A DNA stretch of 64,000 bases from Imbricaverruca yamaguchii. Lineage: Eukaryota > Arthropoda > Thecostraca > Neoverrucidae. The stretch covers positions 124,001-188,000 of the forward strand of contig JAOTOL010001199.1 in the NCBI GenBank assembly GCA_034440575.1, written 5' to 3'. Each line of letters opens with the position of its first letter. Positions within the stretch are counted from its first letter, which is position 1. Both the position numbers and the translations under genes were made by a program. This document shows, piece by piece, positions 43,612-53,921 of the stretch. Below the pieces are notes generated by a model. The model saw only the letters and a list, made by a program, of their open reading frames with translations. It was not told the origin of the DNA and searched no databases.

Positions 43612-44772
43612 CGGGTAGACCATGGCGCCGAACACTACCAGTTGGATGGACCAGGGCGCCGAACACTACCAGTTGGGTGGACCAGGGCGCCGAACACTAC
43701 CAGTCGGGTGGACCGGGGCGCCGAACACTACCAGTCGGGTGGACCGGGGCGCCGAACACTACCAGTCGGGTGGACCGGGGCACCGAACACTACCAGTCGG
43801 GTGGATCAGGGCGCCGAACACTACCAGTCGGGTGGACCAGGGCGCCGAACCCACTGGAGGGGCCAACACCAGTCGGATGGATCAGGGCGCCGAACACTAC
43901 CAGTCGGGTGGACCAGGGCGCCGAACACTACCAGTCGGGTGGACCAGGGCGCCGAACACTACCAGTCGGGTGGACCAGGGCGCCGAACACTACCAGTCGG
44001 TGGACCGGGCGCCGAAACCCGCGGACCCGGGCGCCGAACACTACCGGTCGGGTGGACCAGGGCGCCGAACACTACCAGTCGGGTGGACCGGGGCGCCGAA
44101 CACTACCAGTCGGGTGGACCGGGGCGCCGAACACTACCAGTCGGGATGGACCAGGGCGCCGAACACTACCAGTCGGTGGACCAGGGCGCCGAACACTACG
44201 CGAACCCAGTCGGGTGGACCAGGGCGCCGAACACTACCAGTCGGGTGGACCAGGGCGCCGAACACTACCAGTCGGGTGGACCAGGGCCAGGGCGCCGAAC
44301 ACTACCAGTCGGGTGGACCAGGGCGCCGAACACTACCAGTCGGGTGGATGACCAGGGCGCCGAACACTACCAGTCGGGTGGACCGGGCGCCGAACACTAC
44401 CAGTCGGGATGGACCAGGGCGCCGAACACTACCAGTCGGGTGGACCAGGGCGCCACTGGTGGACCGGGCGCCGAACACTACCAGTCGGGTGGACCAGGGC
44501 GCCGAACACTACCAGTCGGGTGGACCGGGGCGCCGAACACTACCAGTCGGGTGGACCAGGGCGCCGAACACTACCAGTCGGGTGGACCAGGGCGCTGAAC
44601 ACTACCAGTCGGGTGGACCAGGGCGCTGAACGTCTCCAGTCTAGTGGATCAGGGCGCCGAACGTCACCAGTCGGGTGGACCAGGGCGCCGAACACTACCA
44701 GTCTAGTGGACCGGGGCGCCGAACACCACCAGTCTAGTGGACCAGGGCGCTGAACGTCTCCAGTCTAGTGCA
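43612..44772. repeat. 31-bp minisatellite, ~37 copies
   Basis: The unit is GGGTGGACCAGGGCGCCGAA plus CACTACCAGTC. Copies near 43855, 44010, 44195, 44285 and 44455 carry insertions or deletions. Later units (44600-44770) change to GAACGTCTCCAGTCTAGTG. All three plus frames are open because 31 is not a multiple of three and stops are absent from the unit. Confidence 0.96.
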
Positions 44773-45137
44773 CCAGCTGATCAGGAGCCATCCAACGGAC
44801 AGCGCTGAAGACAAGCCCGACCGGCTGGCTAGAACAGGCGGAGGCTGCGAACCAGCCCAAGGCCGGCGAACACACACGGCGCCGCTGGCTCCGGCCTCGC
44901 CAAGATCCCACCGGAGATTCGTCCAGCTCCAAGAACGCGCCGCAAACAAACGCAAAAAGAGGCTCACGCCGCACGCAACATTACTCCTCGAATCCGGCTG
45001 GGGGGGGGGGCGAGCGAAACATTATCTCACGTACGCTGCGTCTGGACGGCTTTCCAGTGGCCGGCATCTGGTCGCCGGGCATTCCCGGAAAACGAGCACG
45101 GGCGAAGCAAAACACCACCGACAAACTGCACTGTCAT
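44773..45137. other. GC-rich unique spacer
   Basis: Frames on both strands are open, but no splice pair is visible. A run of G lies at about 45000-45010. Confidence 0.4.
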
Positions 45138-45151
45138 ACGACGCAATACGC

Positions 45152-45312
45152 GGGGACGAGTGGTCTAGGGGTGAGTTGTTCGTCTCACAATCGAAAGGTT
45201 CCGGGTTCGAGTCTCACCTGTGGCTACTCTTCGCCCGCAACCAATCGGCGTGAGGGATTGGCGACGCTACATGACTCCACGGTCGACGTGTCGTAAAACC
45301 AATAACCAGCCA
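45152..45312 (+). mobile_element. SINE1, full-length with TSD
   Basis: Starts GGGGACGAGTGGTCTAGGGG, anticodon loop CTCACAA within a TTCG...CGAA stem, B box GGTTCGAGTCTC, tail CGTAAAACCAATAACCAGCC. The 14-bp TSD ACGACGCAATACGC (45138-45151) against ACGACGCAGTACGC (45313-45326) has one mismatch. Confidence 0.95.
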
Positions 45313-45368
45313 ACGACGCAGTACGCACCCGGAAAGCCGCACAAAAACCCGCAGCTCCCAGTTTTCAG

Positions 45369-45543
45369 GGTCGTCGAACACCTGCCGGCCGGCCGTCAAC
45401 ATGCGCGGACACTCGCTTCGACGCCGACAACCCGTATCTCGTGCTGACGACCGCCGACGTTCGAACAGCTCCGCGAACGAATCAATGAGCTGCACATCTT
45501 CTCGGTGGGGTTCGAAAACAGACCGATATTGATCCGAGAGTAG
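45369..45543 (+). pseudogene. possible exon relic with one frameshift
   Basis: Follows a good acceptor (CAGCTCCCAGTTTTCAG at 45368). The entry frame reads to RFDADNPYLVLTTAD, then drifts and meets a TGA. A +1 frame continues as FEQLRERINELHIFSVGFEN to a TAG at 45541. Together the two pieces have a strand-helix-strand pattern loosely like the end of a von Willebrand A domain. This is weak: the match rests on pattern only, and the frame change could mean it was never coding. A SINE1 copy lies 57 bp upstream. Confidence 0.25.
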
Positions 45544-45602
45544 TAGCGTTTAAGTATAAGTAGCGTTATTTCACCCTGGCCATGTCGAATATGGATCGCG
45601 TT

Positions 45603-45730
45603 GAGCTCAGGTCGGTGTCGGGGGAGCTGGGGTCGGTGTCAAGGGAGCTGGGATCGGTGTCGGGAGAGCTGAGATCAGTGGATGGGGAGCGGAGGTCGGC
45701 GTCGGGGGAGCTGCGGTCCGTATCGGGTCA
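45603..45730. repeat. ~21-bp minisatellite
   Basis: About six copies of GGTCGGTGTCGGGGGAGCTG or close variants (GGTCAGTGGATGGGGAGC). Confidence 0.88.
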
Positions 45731-45959
45731 GCCGAGGCCTGACCACCGAGTACCCAATACCAGTTCCGGTCGGCGCGCGCGCTGGTTCCGCTCGGGGACG
45801 GCCGACCGTTGGCCGGCGCACCTCCGTCGCCGGGCCGCCGCAGCAGACGCGGCCGCCGGCGGCGCAGTGGGAGCCGCGTCCGCCACGGGCGGCGTGTCCG
45901 GCCACGCATAACGTGGCGCACGGAACGCGCCAGTCACGTGCACCGGCTCCAGTTCCTAA

Positions 45960-46735
45960 CTGCCGGACCACAGCACAGAAACCCCGACACCACCGCCCAC
46001 AGTACAGCGACCCCGACACCACCGACCACAGCACAGATACCCCGACACCACCGACCACAGTACAGCGACCCCGACACCACCGCCCACAGCAGACCCCGAC
46101 ACCACCGCCACAGCACAGCGACCCCGACACCACCGCCCACAGCACAGGAACCCTGACACCACCGCCTACAGCACAGATACCCCGACACCTCCGACTACAG
46201 CATAACCACTCAGACACTACTGACTACAGCATAGCCACCCCGACACTACCGACTACAGCACAGGTGCCCCAATACCACCTACAAGAGCATAGCCACCCCG
46301 ACACCACCGACTACAGCATAGCCACCCTGACACTACCGACTACAGCATAACCACTCCGACACCACAGACTACAGCATAGCCACCTCAACACCACCGACTA
46401 CAGCACAGATACCCCGGCACCACCGACTACAGCATAGCCACCCTGACACCACCGACTACAGCATAGCCACCCCGACACCACCGACTACAGCATAGCCACC
46501 CCGACACCACCAACTACAGCATAGCCACCCTGACACCACCGACTACAGCATAGCCACCCCGACACTACTGACTACAGCATAGCCACCCCGACACCACCGA
46601 CTACAGCACAGATACCCCGGCACCACCGACTACAGCATAGCCACCCCGACACTACTGACTACAGCATAGCCACCCCGACACTACCGACTACAGCACAGAT
46701 ACCCCGGCACCACCGACTACAACACAGTCCAGGCT
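45960..46735. repeat. 29-bp minisatellite
   Basis: About twenty-six copies of CAGCATAGCCACCCCGACAC plus CACCGACTA. The left third uses CAGCACAG-CGACCCC and CGCCCA variants; the right two thirds use CATAGCC and CTACAG. Confidence 0.95.
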
Positions 46736-48163
46736 CACCAGTCGCCAAACGAAAATTGTTTCCAAACAACAGCAGCCACGGAGCCAAGCCGTTGCCGTAG
46801 TAGTTTGTGGAGGCGCGGGCGGCAAACTTTCACATGGAAACAAGAAGACCTGCAGCGAGAATGATGTGGGGGTGGATTTAACCAGGGGTGGAGAACCCTC
46901 CGCATGGAAGACAAGAAGTCACACCCGAGCACGGGGAGGATGTGGGTGACAACTCAGTCAGGGGGTGGAGAACTTCCACATGGAAGACAAAAAGAAAGCA
47001 GCCGGGGAGGATATGGGTGACAATTCAATCGGCCCTGTGCTGGTTAACAACCGAGGGCATGCTGCAGCTGAACTACATGGCTCTGCTTCTTAATTTCACT
47101 CCGCTCCATCCCCTCAAGCTAACTGCCATGCCTAAGTTAGTTGTCCGGCATTAAAAATGAGAACTTGCTACCGAACCATGCAACTACATCACATCTATAA
47201 GATGTGATAAACCTTGATTTCAAGGCGACGTGGTACAAGGCGACACCGACTATATCGGTTGGGAAGTGAATAACTTTCCCTTCCTGAGAAAATGAGCACG
47301 ATTTTATATGCTAAAGCAACACTTCTTATATCCTTCGACCGTTCTGTAAACCATACACAGGGGTTACATCAATGGTTCAGTACTGTTGACTTCCGCGTAA
47401 CTTTTAATGACGCCATTCCTTGCTTCCTTCTAGAAAGGATTCCCTGCGCACTACTTTCCGCCAAACATGACGCACACATGACCACACTAGCACGATTGCT
47501 CGTGCTTGTTACACCGATGCCTGTGAAACGCGAAACACGTTGAACAGTCTCGCGGGACGGTGGCTCAGAGTCGGGACAAGTAGAGCACCGAAATGTCGAT
47601 GCTGACGTCACACTCTCCCCGGGCGATACTCGGGAAATGTCAGGGCGATTTTGCATGATCGAGAGTAGGGGCAAGTACAGCACCGAAGCGTTGGTGTAAA
47701 ACGTGAAACCGCCAATTACGCTATCGTACACAATCGACAAAGTACCTTGTATGGTCGGATAAGAATTACAATTAGGTGGGCCTCCACATGTTCTGTGAAA
47801 AAGAGAGGTATGATATATGAAGGATATGTGAAGTTACAGGGCTCGTGCTATTTTAATGGGTACTTTGCAAACAGAAACAACTCGGAGGAGGCTCGGCCTC
47901 TCCAGCATGGCGCGGGAAAAAAGCATAGCGGTACTGGTGGTTAGGAACCAGGAAAATCACTTCCTGAAAATACTCCAAGTGTGGAATAGATTAATAAACA
48001 CGATGCTAAAACTCTGACAGATTACAATCACAGACCCGTAGAGATAGCGCTGTGGAGTATCAAACCAATATGTTTGTGGTGGTGGTGGTGGGGAAAGGCT
48101 ATCAAATGTATATACGTATTGTACTAATCCAAATACGCAAGCAAGGTTAGCTCGGACGCTACA
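46736..48163. other. unique sequence, short repeats, no gene recognised
   Basis: 46830-47030 contains three diverged ~65-bp copies around CATGGAAGACAAGAAG-like strings. Frames at 46888-47154, 47292-47543 and 47369-47740 are unsupported. Confidence 0.45.
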
Positions 48164-48180
48164 GAAGATAAGAAGATCGC

Positions 48181-48230
48181 TATATGATCAGCATGGTCGA
48201 TGCGCCCTAAAGCCCAAATAACTAACTAAC
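48181..48230 (+). mobile_element. solo hairpin-tail element with 17-bp TSD
   Basis: A 50-bp sense copy: TATATGATCAGCATGGTCGA, TGCGCCCTAAAGCCCAAATA, ACTAACTAAC. The perfect 17-bp direct repeat GAAGATAAGAAGATCGC lies at 48164-48180 and 48231-48247. This is the clearest case that so short an element is a discrete insertion. Confidence 0.95.
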
Positions 48231-48472
48231 GAAGATAAGAAGATCGCATACAGAATGCGAAGACCTCCAGCATCCAGATCCCTAATGCCGCAACATACAC
48301 ACGTACGAGTAGCGTGTGCATGAGTAGCGTGTGTGAGATAGCGCATAGTAGAGCAGCATACGTACGAGTAGCTACATGTACCACGCATACTCACACACGT
48401 TTTTCAACCGCACAACTACGGTTCACTTCGACCTTCGAAAAAAGAAACGTCAATCAGCACTGAATGGCATTG

Positions 48473-48526
48473 CTGGTTGGTTATTGGGGTGTAGGGGCGT
48501 TTCGACTGCAGTGGTCGCGCAGCGCC
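48473..48526 (-). mobile_element. solo hairpin-tail element
   Basis: The plus strand reads CTGGTTGGTTATTGGGGTGT, AGGGGCGTTTCGACTGCAGT, GGTCGCGCAGCGCC. The loop retains TCGAC. No clear TSD. A tRNA-Ser/Leu-like 5' end (GGGGATGGCCGAGTGGTTAA) starts 40 bp downstream at 48567 without a B box. Confidence 0.8.
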
Positions 48527-48619
48527 GGGGTTAAACTTATGGTCTTTCGTTAGGTGCGAGAGGGGCGGGGATGGCCGAGTGGTTAACCCGCGCCGTCTTT
48601 ACGGTCAAATCCTCCCACA

Positions 48620-49029
48620 CAGTCTCGGGGGGTTGAAGACCCCCTCTAAAATGCAAACTAAGCATCGCACGGAAACGAAAGCGGTGTCATCGGAAAGCGC
48701 TCGACGAGTAGGGTCCTGGGTCCACCATCAAAAACAATTTCCCCCAAAAGTGACGTCACCAGGGGGCTAGATTTTCACGACTTTTCACGACTTACATTAT
48801 GTTTTTGACGCTGGGGAGTTCATTTTTGGGGATATATAAAAAAACAAAATTTATTTGGAATGAGAAAAGGACAGCGAAATCGACCAGGGCTATATTTATT
48901 GACCCCCCAATTTGTTTTTGAAATTTCAAAAATGAGTTCAATTTTTCTGAAATTTTCCTTTTCCAATGGGTAGAACAGACCGAGAAACGTTGTTGGAAGT
49001 CAACTTGCCCTCATAAAAAATGCTTACTT
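48620..49029. other. AT-rich unique sequence
   Basis: Nothing recognised. T- and A-rich runs lie near 48780-48960. Confidence 0.4.
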
Positions 49030-49082
49030 TAGCCAGAATCCTGTATTTGAACTATAATTTGGTAACTTGATTTGATATAAAT

Positions 49083-49118
49083 TGGTAACGCCGTGAACCA
49101 CCCAATAAACAACAACGC
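49083..49118 (+). mobile_element. 5'-truncated SINE3 end
   Basis: Only CCGTGAACCACCCAATAAAC followed by AACAACG remains, which is the last ~27 bp of SINE3. AACG flanks both sides, so a very short TSD is possible. It interrupts R1 copy D. Confidence 0.7.
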
Positions 49119-49389
49119 TAGGTGTGAGATGCCGAAACGAGCACAGTAGGATGTCGAAATTCGCCATTGAATTAGTGTCATTCAAAATGCTTTTGATGTC
49201 TTTCAGACTCAAATTTGAGCCAATCGCGTAACTTGTGACTATACCTTCACCATTTGTTTTGATATCCATAATTTAAGAAGAGCTATATTCGGGATAGGAA
49301 GAATAATGACTATACCATACACTGGTATTATATGCCATATCACATGATAGGCAAACCCTTTACCTGAAATTGCACTGCAAAATATTCGT

Positions 49390-49444
49390 TGTTGTTATTA
49401 TTGGAGTTTACGGGCGCATCGACTGCGTCGGTCATGTAGCGCCC
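49390..49444 (-). mobile_element. solo hairpin-tail element with TSD and paralogous empty site
   Basis: A 55-bp insert reading TGTTGTTATTATTGGAGTTT, ACGGGCGCATCGACTGCGTC, GGTCATGTAGCGCCC. The flanks CTGCAAAATATTCGT (49375-49389) and CTGCGAAATGTTCGT (49445-49459) are a 15-bp TSD with two differences. R1 copy A has a single related GCGAAATGTTCG (complement at about 25002-25016) and no insert. Confidence 0.92.
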
Positions 49445-49859
49445 CTGCGAAATGTTCGTGTATTACCATTCCTCATCGAGAGCGTGCACGTGCTACTTAT
49501 AAACAAGATATCGGAGAAAGGAAACACGAAGACTTCATCAGTATGCATCAAGGAGCAAGATGCCGATATTTCTTGGAAAAGAATGTCGATTGTGTTCAGA
49601 AAGTGGCATATTCCACCCTATTTCACGACTAATTTATCACTGTGCAGCGTCCATGGGTGACATTGCATCGCACTGCGCTGTAATCACTCACATCATGGTA
49701 GCCACTGTACAGGATGAAAGCGACAAATCACTTGGCCGAACGGCAAGGCACCTCGGGACCTGGGAAGCTGCAGCCTGGAGAACCGTGGACAATCGGCGTC
49801 CGCTTAGTAGACTCCCAACAGGGAGATCGGTGCAACAATTATGGAATCGAACTGTAGCT

Positions 49860-49916
49860 CGGTCGGTTGGTTACTGGGGTTCGGGTGCGCATCGACTGCA
49901 GTGGTCATGCAGCGCC
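49860..49916 (-). mobile_element. solo hairpin-tail element
   Basis: The plus strand reads CGGTCGGTTGGTTACTGGGG, TTCGGGTGCGCATCGACTGC, AGTGGTCATGCAGCGCCA. The tail and loop match consensus. No TSD was assigned. Confidence 0.8.
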
Positions 49917-49919
49917 AAA

Positions 49920-50821
49920 AAACATCGTAAATCATATCACGTTCTGAAACCGGAACTGATTGAAACTGGCCTAATGCGACACATTATAAAATAGCCGTAG
50001 CTCCAACGATGGAAAGGCCAAGGGATGGAAATATAATTGGAATGAAGGAAAGGTGGTGCTGTTAGTCCATGTAAATAATACGACAAAACACGACCAGCCA
50101 TGAATGATCGCGCCCTTGTTCGGGTTCGCTTCATGCTTCGTGCCGAAAGCTGCTGACTCGTGGCCTTCGCATTACTTCCAATCGAACTTTCTCGCCTTGT
50201 TTCACATCCCTATTTCTGCAGATTTTCATGTGTTGAAAATATGTATCGGCGACGGTGTAATTTGCGAGGCCAATGCAACAACGAACCACGGGACAGGAAA
50301 ACTCGAGGCTTTTCATGCTGCTTCGACGCTCGCTTCATCACAGAAATAAAATCGCTTAAATGTGCATTCCACACCAAAGATACCTCCTCCCGGATGCGAG
50401 CGATATGGTGGAAAAATATGCACGTACAGCACTCAGCCTGCAGGGCACAATATCATAATATAGCCAAACTGGTTAAGGTCGTTCCGTCAACTTCACATGT
50501 TTCCTTTTCACGTTTGGCAGATACACATCATGTCTCTGTCGGGTATTTGATATTTGACTACGCCAGGTTTGATTTATTCCCAACAACAAACTTTCTCCAG
50601 GTCTGCCGCTGTGGGTCGGCTGATTCACAGAACTGTTTTTATTCATTTATTCCGCACTGAAGTCTAGCGTTTCCTGGAGGGTGTTTTCCCCAGTCCCTTC
50701 GCCATCGAACAGGAACTGGCAGAATGCTTGCCGTCACACAACTAAAATAGATACCGAACAAGTCAGGCGAGAATTCAGCCCACACACATTCATTGGAGGA
50801 AAATACTTCAAAGCTCTGCGA
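49920..50821. other. unique sequence with one long weak open frame
   Basis: The plus frame 50160-50660 (166 codons) is open but has no splice context, codon bias or recognised domain. I do not call it a gene. Confidence 0.4.
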
Positions 50822-51080
50822 TAAATGGACCACTAGTCAAACGGTAGCACAATCACTTGACTCATGTCGAATGGACCACCAGTCAAACAGTAGCACAATC
50901 ACCTGCCTCATGTCGAATGGACTACTAGTCAAACGGTAGCATAATCACCTGACTCACGCCGGGTAGGGTGGTGTCGCATGACCTCAGCCTTAGAGAACAC
51001 CACCCGACCCATGTCGGTTGGGTCGTGTAGCATGACCTCGGCCTCAGGCGACACCACCTGACCCATGTCGGGTCAAATGG
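50822..51080. repeat. two adjoining short tandem repeats
   Basis: Three copies of a 46-bp unit (TGGACCACTAGTCAAACGGT, AGCACAATCACTTGACTCAT) are followed by about three copies of a ~54-bp unit with GACCCATGTCGG and GCATGACCTCGGCC. Confidence 0.88.
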
Positions 51081-51842
51081 TGCCGCACGACCCAATGCAA
51101 AGCCTCAGACTAGAGGCGGGGAAGGGCGAGTCTGTCCCAGAACAGGGTAGGTCTGATTTTATTCAAATTTTAAACCGAATCCCAAAGTTTGCTGTAGAAG
51201 CTTTACAACACCTGGACACGTAGTTGAGCAGACCGTGCTGCACAAACCAAGAATTAACCGTTCAATCAGAGGATTTAGACTCTATCGTACAACCTTAGTC
51301 ACGATTTTAATGTGACGACAGAGCTCCGACAAAGCTATCCCGTTGTTACGTCCCAAACCTTACCGCACCCAGGGGTAGGAATATGTTTGGAGTTTTGGAT
51401 TTCAAGAGGGAACCTGTGGGGCATTTCAAGTCGTAGATGACACTTTTGTCAATGTTCCTGACGTAAAGAAATCACTTTTCCGCTTCCAAGTCATCTTTTG
51501 GCATGCTTATCACGCAGACGCAGCTTACAGTCATTTTCATACAACTCAATTCATTGGCAAAAGAAAGTGTTTAACTCCCCGGAGAGGAAAATGCTCCGAA
51601 TGACAAACATCCCAGACGGAACAGCTCTTCCAACCCTGATTAGATCGGCTGCCAGATGAGCCTCTCAGTCGGTGGCTAACTACAGGCGAGTGGAGATACT
51701 CGAGCCCCGTCGTGCCGGGAGAGGTGCTGGACGGAGGCGGCCACCGAGTGCGCTCTCCAAATGAGTCGCCGGAGCGGAAGCTACTTCTGCGAAAATGGAC
51801 TCCGGTTGAATGCAATTGGCTGACCGGCACACACAGCACTGC
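51081..51842. other. unique sequence, no gene recognised
   Basis: No motif, repeat or supported exon seen. Confidence 0.4.
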
Positions 51843-52013
51843 TGTTTGTTTATTGGGTGGCTCACGACGCGCTTTTTGCACATTCGCGGCCGATGGTGCC
51901 GCCCACACTGTTTCGCCGGTGGGCCGCGGGACTTGGAAATGTCTCGAGCGGTGCGAGTGTCGAACCCGGGACCCAGAGCCCAGTGCCCTAACCACTCGGC
52001 CATCTCCGCCCCA
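51843..52013 (-). mobile_element. SINE3 copy
   Basis: The plus strand reads TGTTTGTTTATTGGGTGGCT, CACACTGTTTCGCCGGTGGG, then the B-box complement GTCGAACCCGGGACC, and ends ACTCGGCCATCTCCGCCCC. A few bases are missing around the anticodon arm. Confidence 0.93.
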
Positions 52014-53466
52014 CCGAGCGCCGCTACGGATCATCCACTTCTGAACGCTGCCACGGATCACTTCATTACATTACAGGACAGTTGCGATGTGTCACTGCTA
52101 CATCCGACGTATGAAACATACCAATCCTTACTTGCATTGGTGTCATGCGCCAGCAAGGTCTTCATTTCCCGGCGTAAAATGAGATCCGGCACAATGAACA
52201 GCAGGATGAAACTGTTCCGACCTTCAAGCAACCAACAAATGCACACATTTGAAACACTACATTGCATTTGCAACTCATTCACGAGTTTTCGACGAAAAAA
52301 CATCGTCGTGAAATTGGTATATAACTTCGATATCGATGTATCGGTGGTTCAATAACTTCGACCACAGTTGATGTATGTCCTGTAAGGCTATAATAGTATA
52401 TCACTACCCACTAAATGAAGTTGGAATATTTTTGCCTCGATTTTCTTACCGGGTGGTAGGCTATATTCGTGACCTCAAAACTTGTTATTTCTTCGAAACA
52501 CATGCTGGCTGCGCTATGCCGTTTTTCTCTTTACTCTCCTGTTTGTTCTCTCATGGCTTTACTGGTGGCTAGTTGGCTGTGTTCACTTCTGTGCGTGTCT
52601 GCATCGCATTTATCATCCACCTGCCATCGTCAAGGGGCTATAACGGTCCCGACAAGTGCGTGTACTGTGCGTGCGTGTGTGAGAGGTCGTTGGCGGTGGC
52701 GGTTTGGTGTTGAACACTATTACGACAGGGCTCTTCTAGACATAAATCTGTAGGGAAGGGAGGGAGGGGAGGGCGGATTCCGATTCCCAACAAGTGTCAC
52801 CTTTACCACGCCAATGCTTGCAGTGGTTTTGACAGGGCGTGCCCAGAATACCTCTCGTTGCCTCGCTGTTCCGCCAGTGAGAGAACACACTGGCCCACCA
52901 GCACTCGTGACGAATTATCACCATTTGTCGTGAATTGATCCCACACCATACATTTTCCAACTGGTTCGTAAATGATACCGATTCGAAAAAAACCGGAAAC
53001 TTGTTGCAATTTTTCCGTCCCCTGAATCCGCCCCTGACATAATTAAGCTCAAAATGAGCACTTTCGTTGGTGAGGTAGTATGTGCATTTTGATTTCAAAT
53101 TACATTCACCTGAACAGGAAAACAATGAAAATATTCAAGTGCACCTGATGTTCCCGAGCTTTCACAAAACTCTGTCGGAGGTGCATCCCAATATTCGCCC
53201 ATGGAGCCACCTGTGATGTAGGTACGGAACTAACATTTTTGACACAAGTAGAAAACAGAAAGTTAGGGAAAGTCACCGAGTCTCACGCTATGACAAAACG
53301 TCAGGGAACGGCAGGCGAAAAACCACACGGGGTGATCAGAAAGCCCCCCCCCCACCCCTCCTGAATCCTCACCGAAATTGGATTCAGCGGGCACAGACCG
53401 CACGACCAATTCATGGTGACGTGTTCGCTCCGCGCGCACGTCCACGTAGAGCCGAACGCCACTCAC
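52014..53466. other. unique sequence, no gene recognised
   Basis: The minus frames 52058-52303 and 52736-53125 are open for 80-130 codons but lack splice signals and codon bias. A run of C lies at 53346-53353. Confidence 0.4.
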
Positions 53467-53632
53467 CGCCGGCCACCGAGTAGAGGTACCGCGGCTGCGA
53501 CAGGGCCGCCAGCAGGTGCACGAAGTCCAGCAGCAGGCCGGCCAGGCTGTCAGTGCCCTGCAGCCAGCCGATCCGGTCCAGAGCGGCCAGCAGGCCCCGC
53601 TCCAGGTAGAGGGGACTCTGCGACGGCTGGTC
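53467..53632 (-). CDS. internal exon, unknown protein
   Basis: A well-supported internal exon on the minus strand. The acceptor CCCCACCTGCAG precedes 53632 and the donor GTGAGT follows 53467. It is 166 bp: 55 codons starting in phase 0 and one leftover base. The peptide starts DQPSQSPLYLERGLLAALDR, continues LAGLLLDFVHLLAAL and ends SQPRYLYSVAG; it is leucine- and alanine-rich and looks helical. Almost every codon ends in G or C, unlike nearby DNA. The leftover G joins the two leading bases of the 34334-34467 exon to make Val. The family is not recognised. A partial tandem copy lies at 53840-53921. Confidence 0.75.
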
Positions 53633-53660
53633 CTGCAGGTGGGGTCAGGTCAGGTCAGGT

Positions 53661-53808
53661 TATGGGTACCAAAGGTCCCGGGTTCGACACTAGCGCCGCT
53701 CAGGACATTTCCCAATCCCGCGGCCCACCGGCGAAACAGCGTGGGCGGCGCCATTGGCCGTGAATGTACATAAAGTGCGTCGTGAACCACCCAATAAACA
53801 AACAAACA
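53661..53808 (+). mobile_element. 5'-truncated SINE3 between exon and its duplicate
   Basis: Starts at GGGTACCAAAGGTCCCGGGT (head missing) and ends CCCAATAAACAAACAAAC. It is flanked by GGTCAGGTCAGG repeats that probably served as the duplicated target. Confidence 0.93.
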
Positions 53809-53839
53809 GGTCAGGTCAGGTCAGGTCGGGTCGGGGTGC

Positions 53840-53921
53840 CAGTGCCCTGCAGCCAGCCGATCCGGTCCAGAGCGGCCAGCAGGCCTCGCTCCAGGTAGAG
53901 GGCACTCTGCGACGGCTGGTC
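53840..53921 (-). pseudogene. partial duplicate of the 53467-53632 exon
   Basis: The first 27 codons of the exon are repeated with their acceptor CTGCAG (53922-53927) and the same GGTCAGG-rich flank. There are two substitutions: one synonymous (CGG to CGA) and one Pro-to-Ala (CCC to GCC). After GGCACTG the copy runs into a CCCGACCTGACC-type repeat with no donor, so it cannot be a complete exon. Confidence 0.85.

Larger units (their letters stand above)
49030..49660. repeat. R1 dispersed repeat, copy D
   Basis: Inverted relative to copies A and B. AAGAGCTATATTCGGGATAG at about 49283-49302 matches the complement of copy A. It carries two younger insertions: a 5'-truncated SINE3 end at 49083-49118 and a solo hairpin-tail element at 49390-49444. 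Confidence 0.7.

Noticed and set aside
43360..44629. 400-codon plus-strand frames with PNTTSRVDQGAE repeats
   Set aside because: The 31-bp unit lacks stops in every plus frame, so three overlapping long frames arise automatically.
45214..45495. Open frames across the SINE1 at 45152
   Set aside because: They are translations of SINE sequence; the same frames recur at the other SINE copies.
50160..50660. 166-codon plus frame
   Set aside because: Composition gives no coding signal and no start or splice context was found.
52736..53125. 129-codon minus frame
   Set aside because: No splice signals, codon bias or domain, and overlapping frames are similar in quality.
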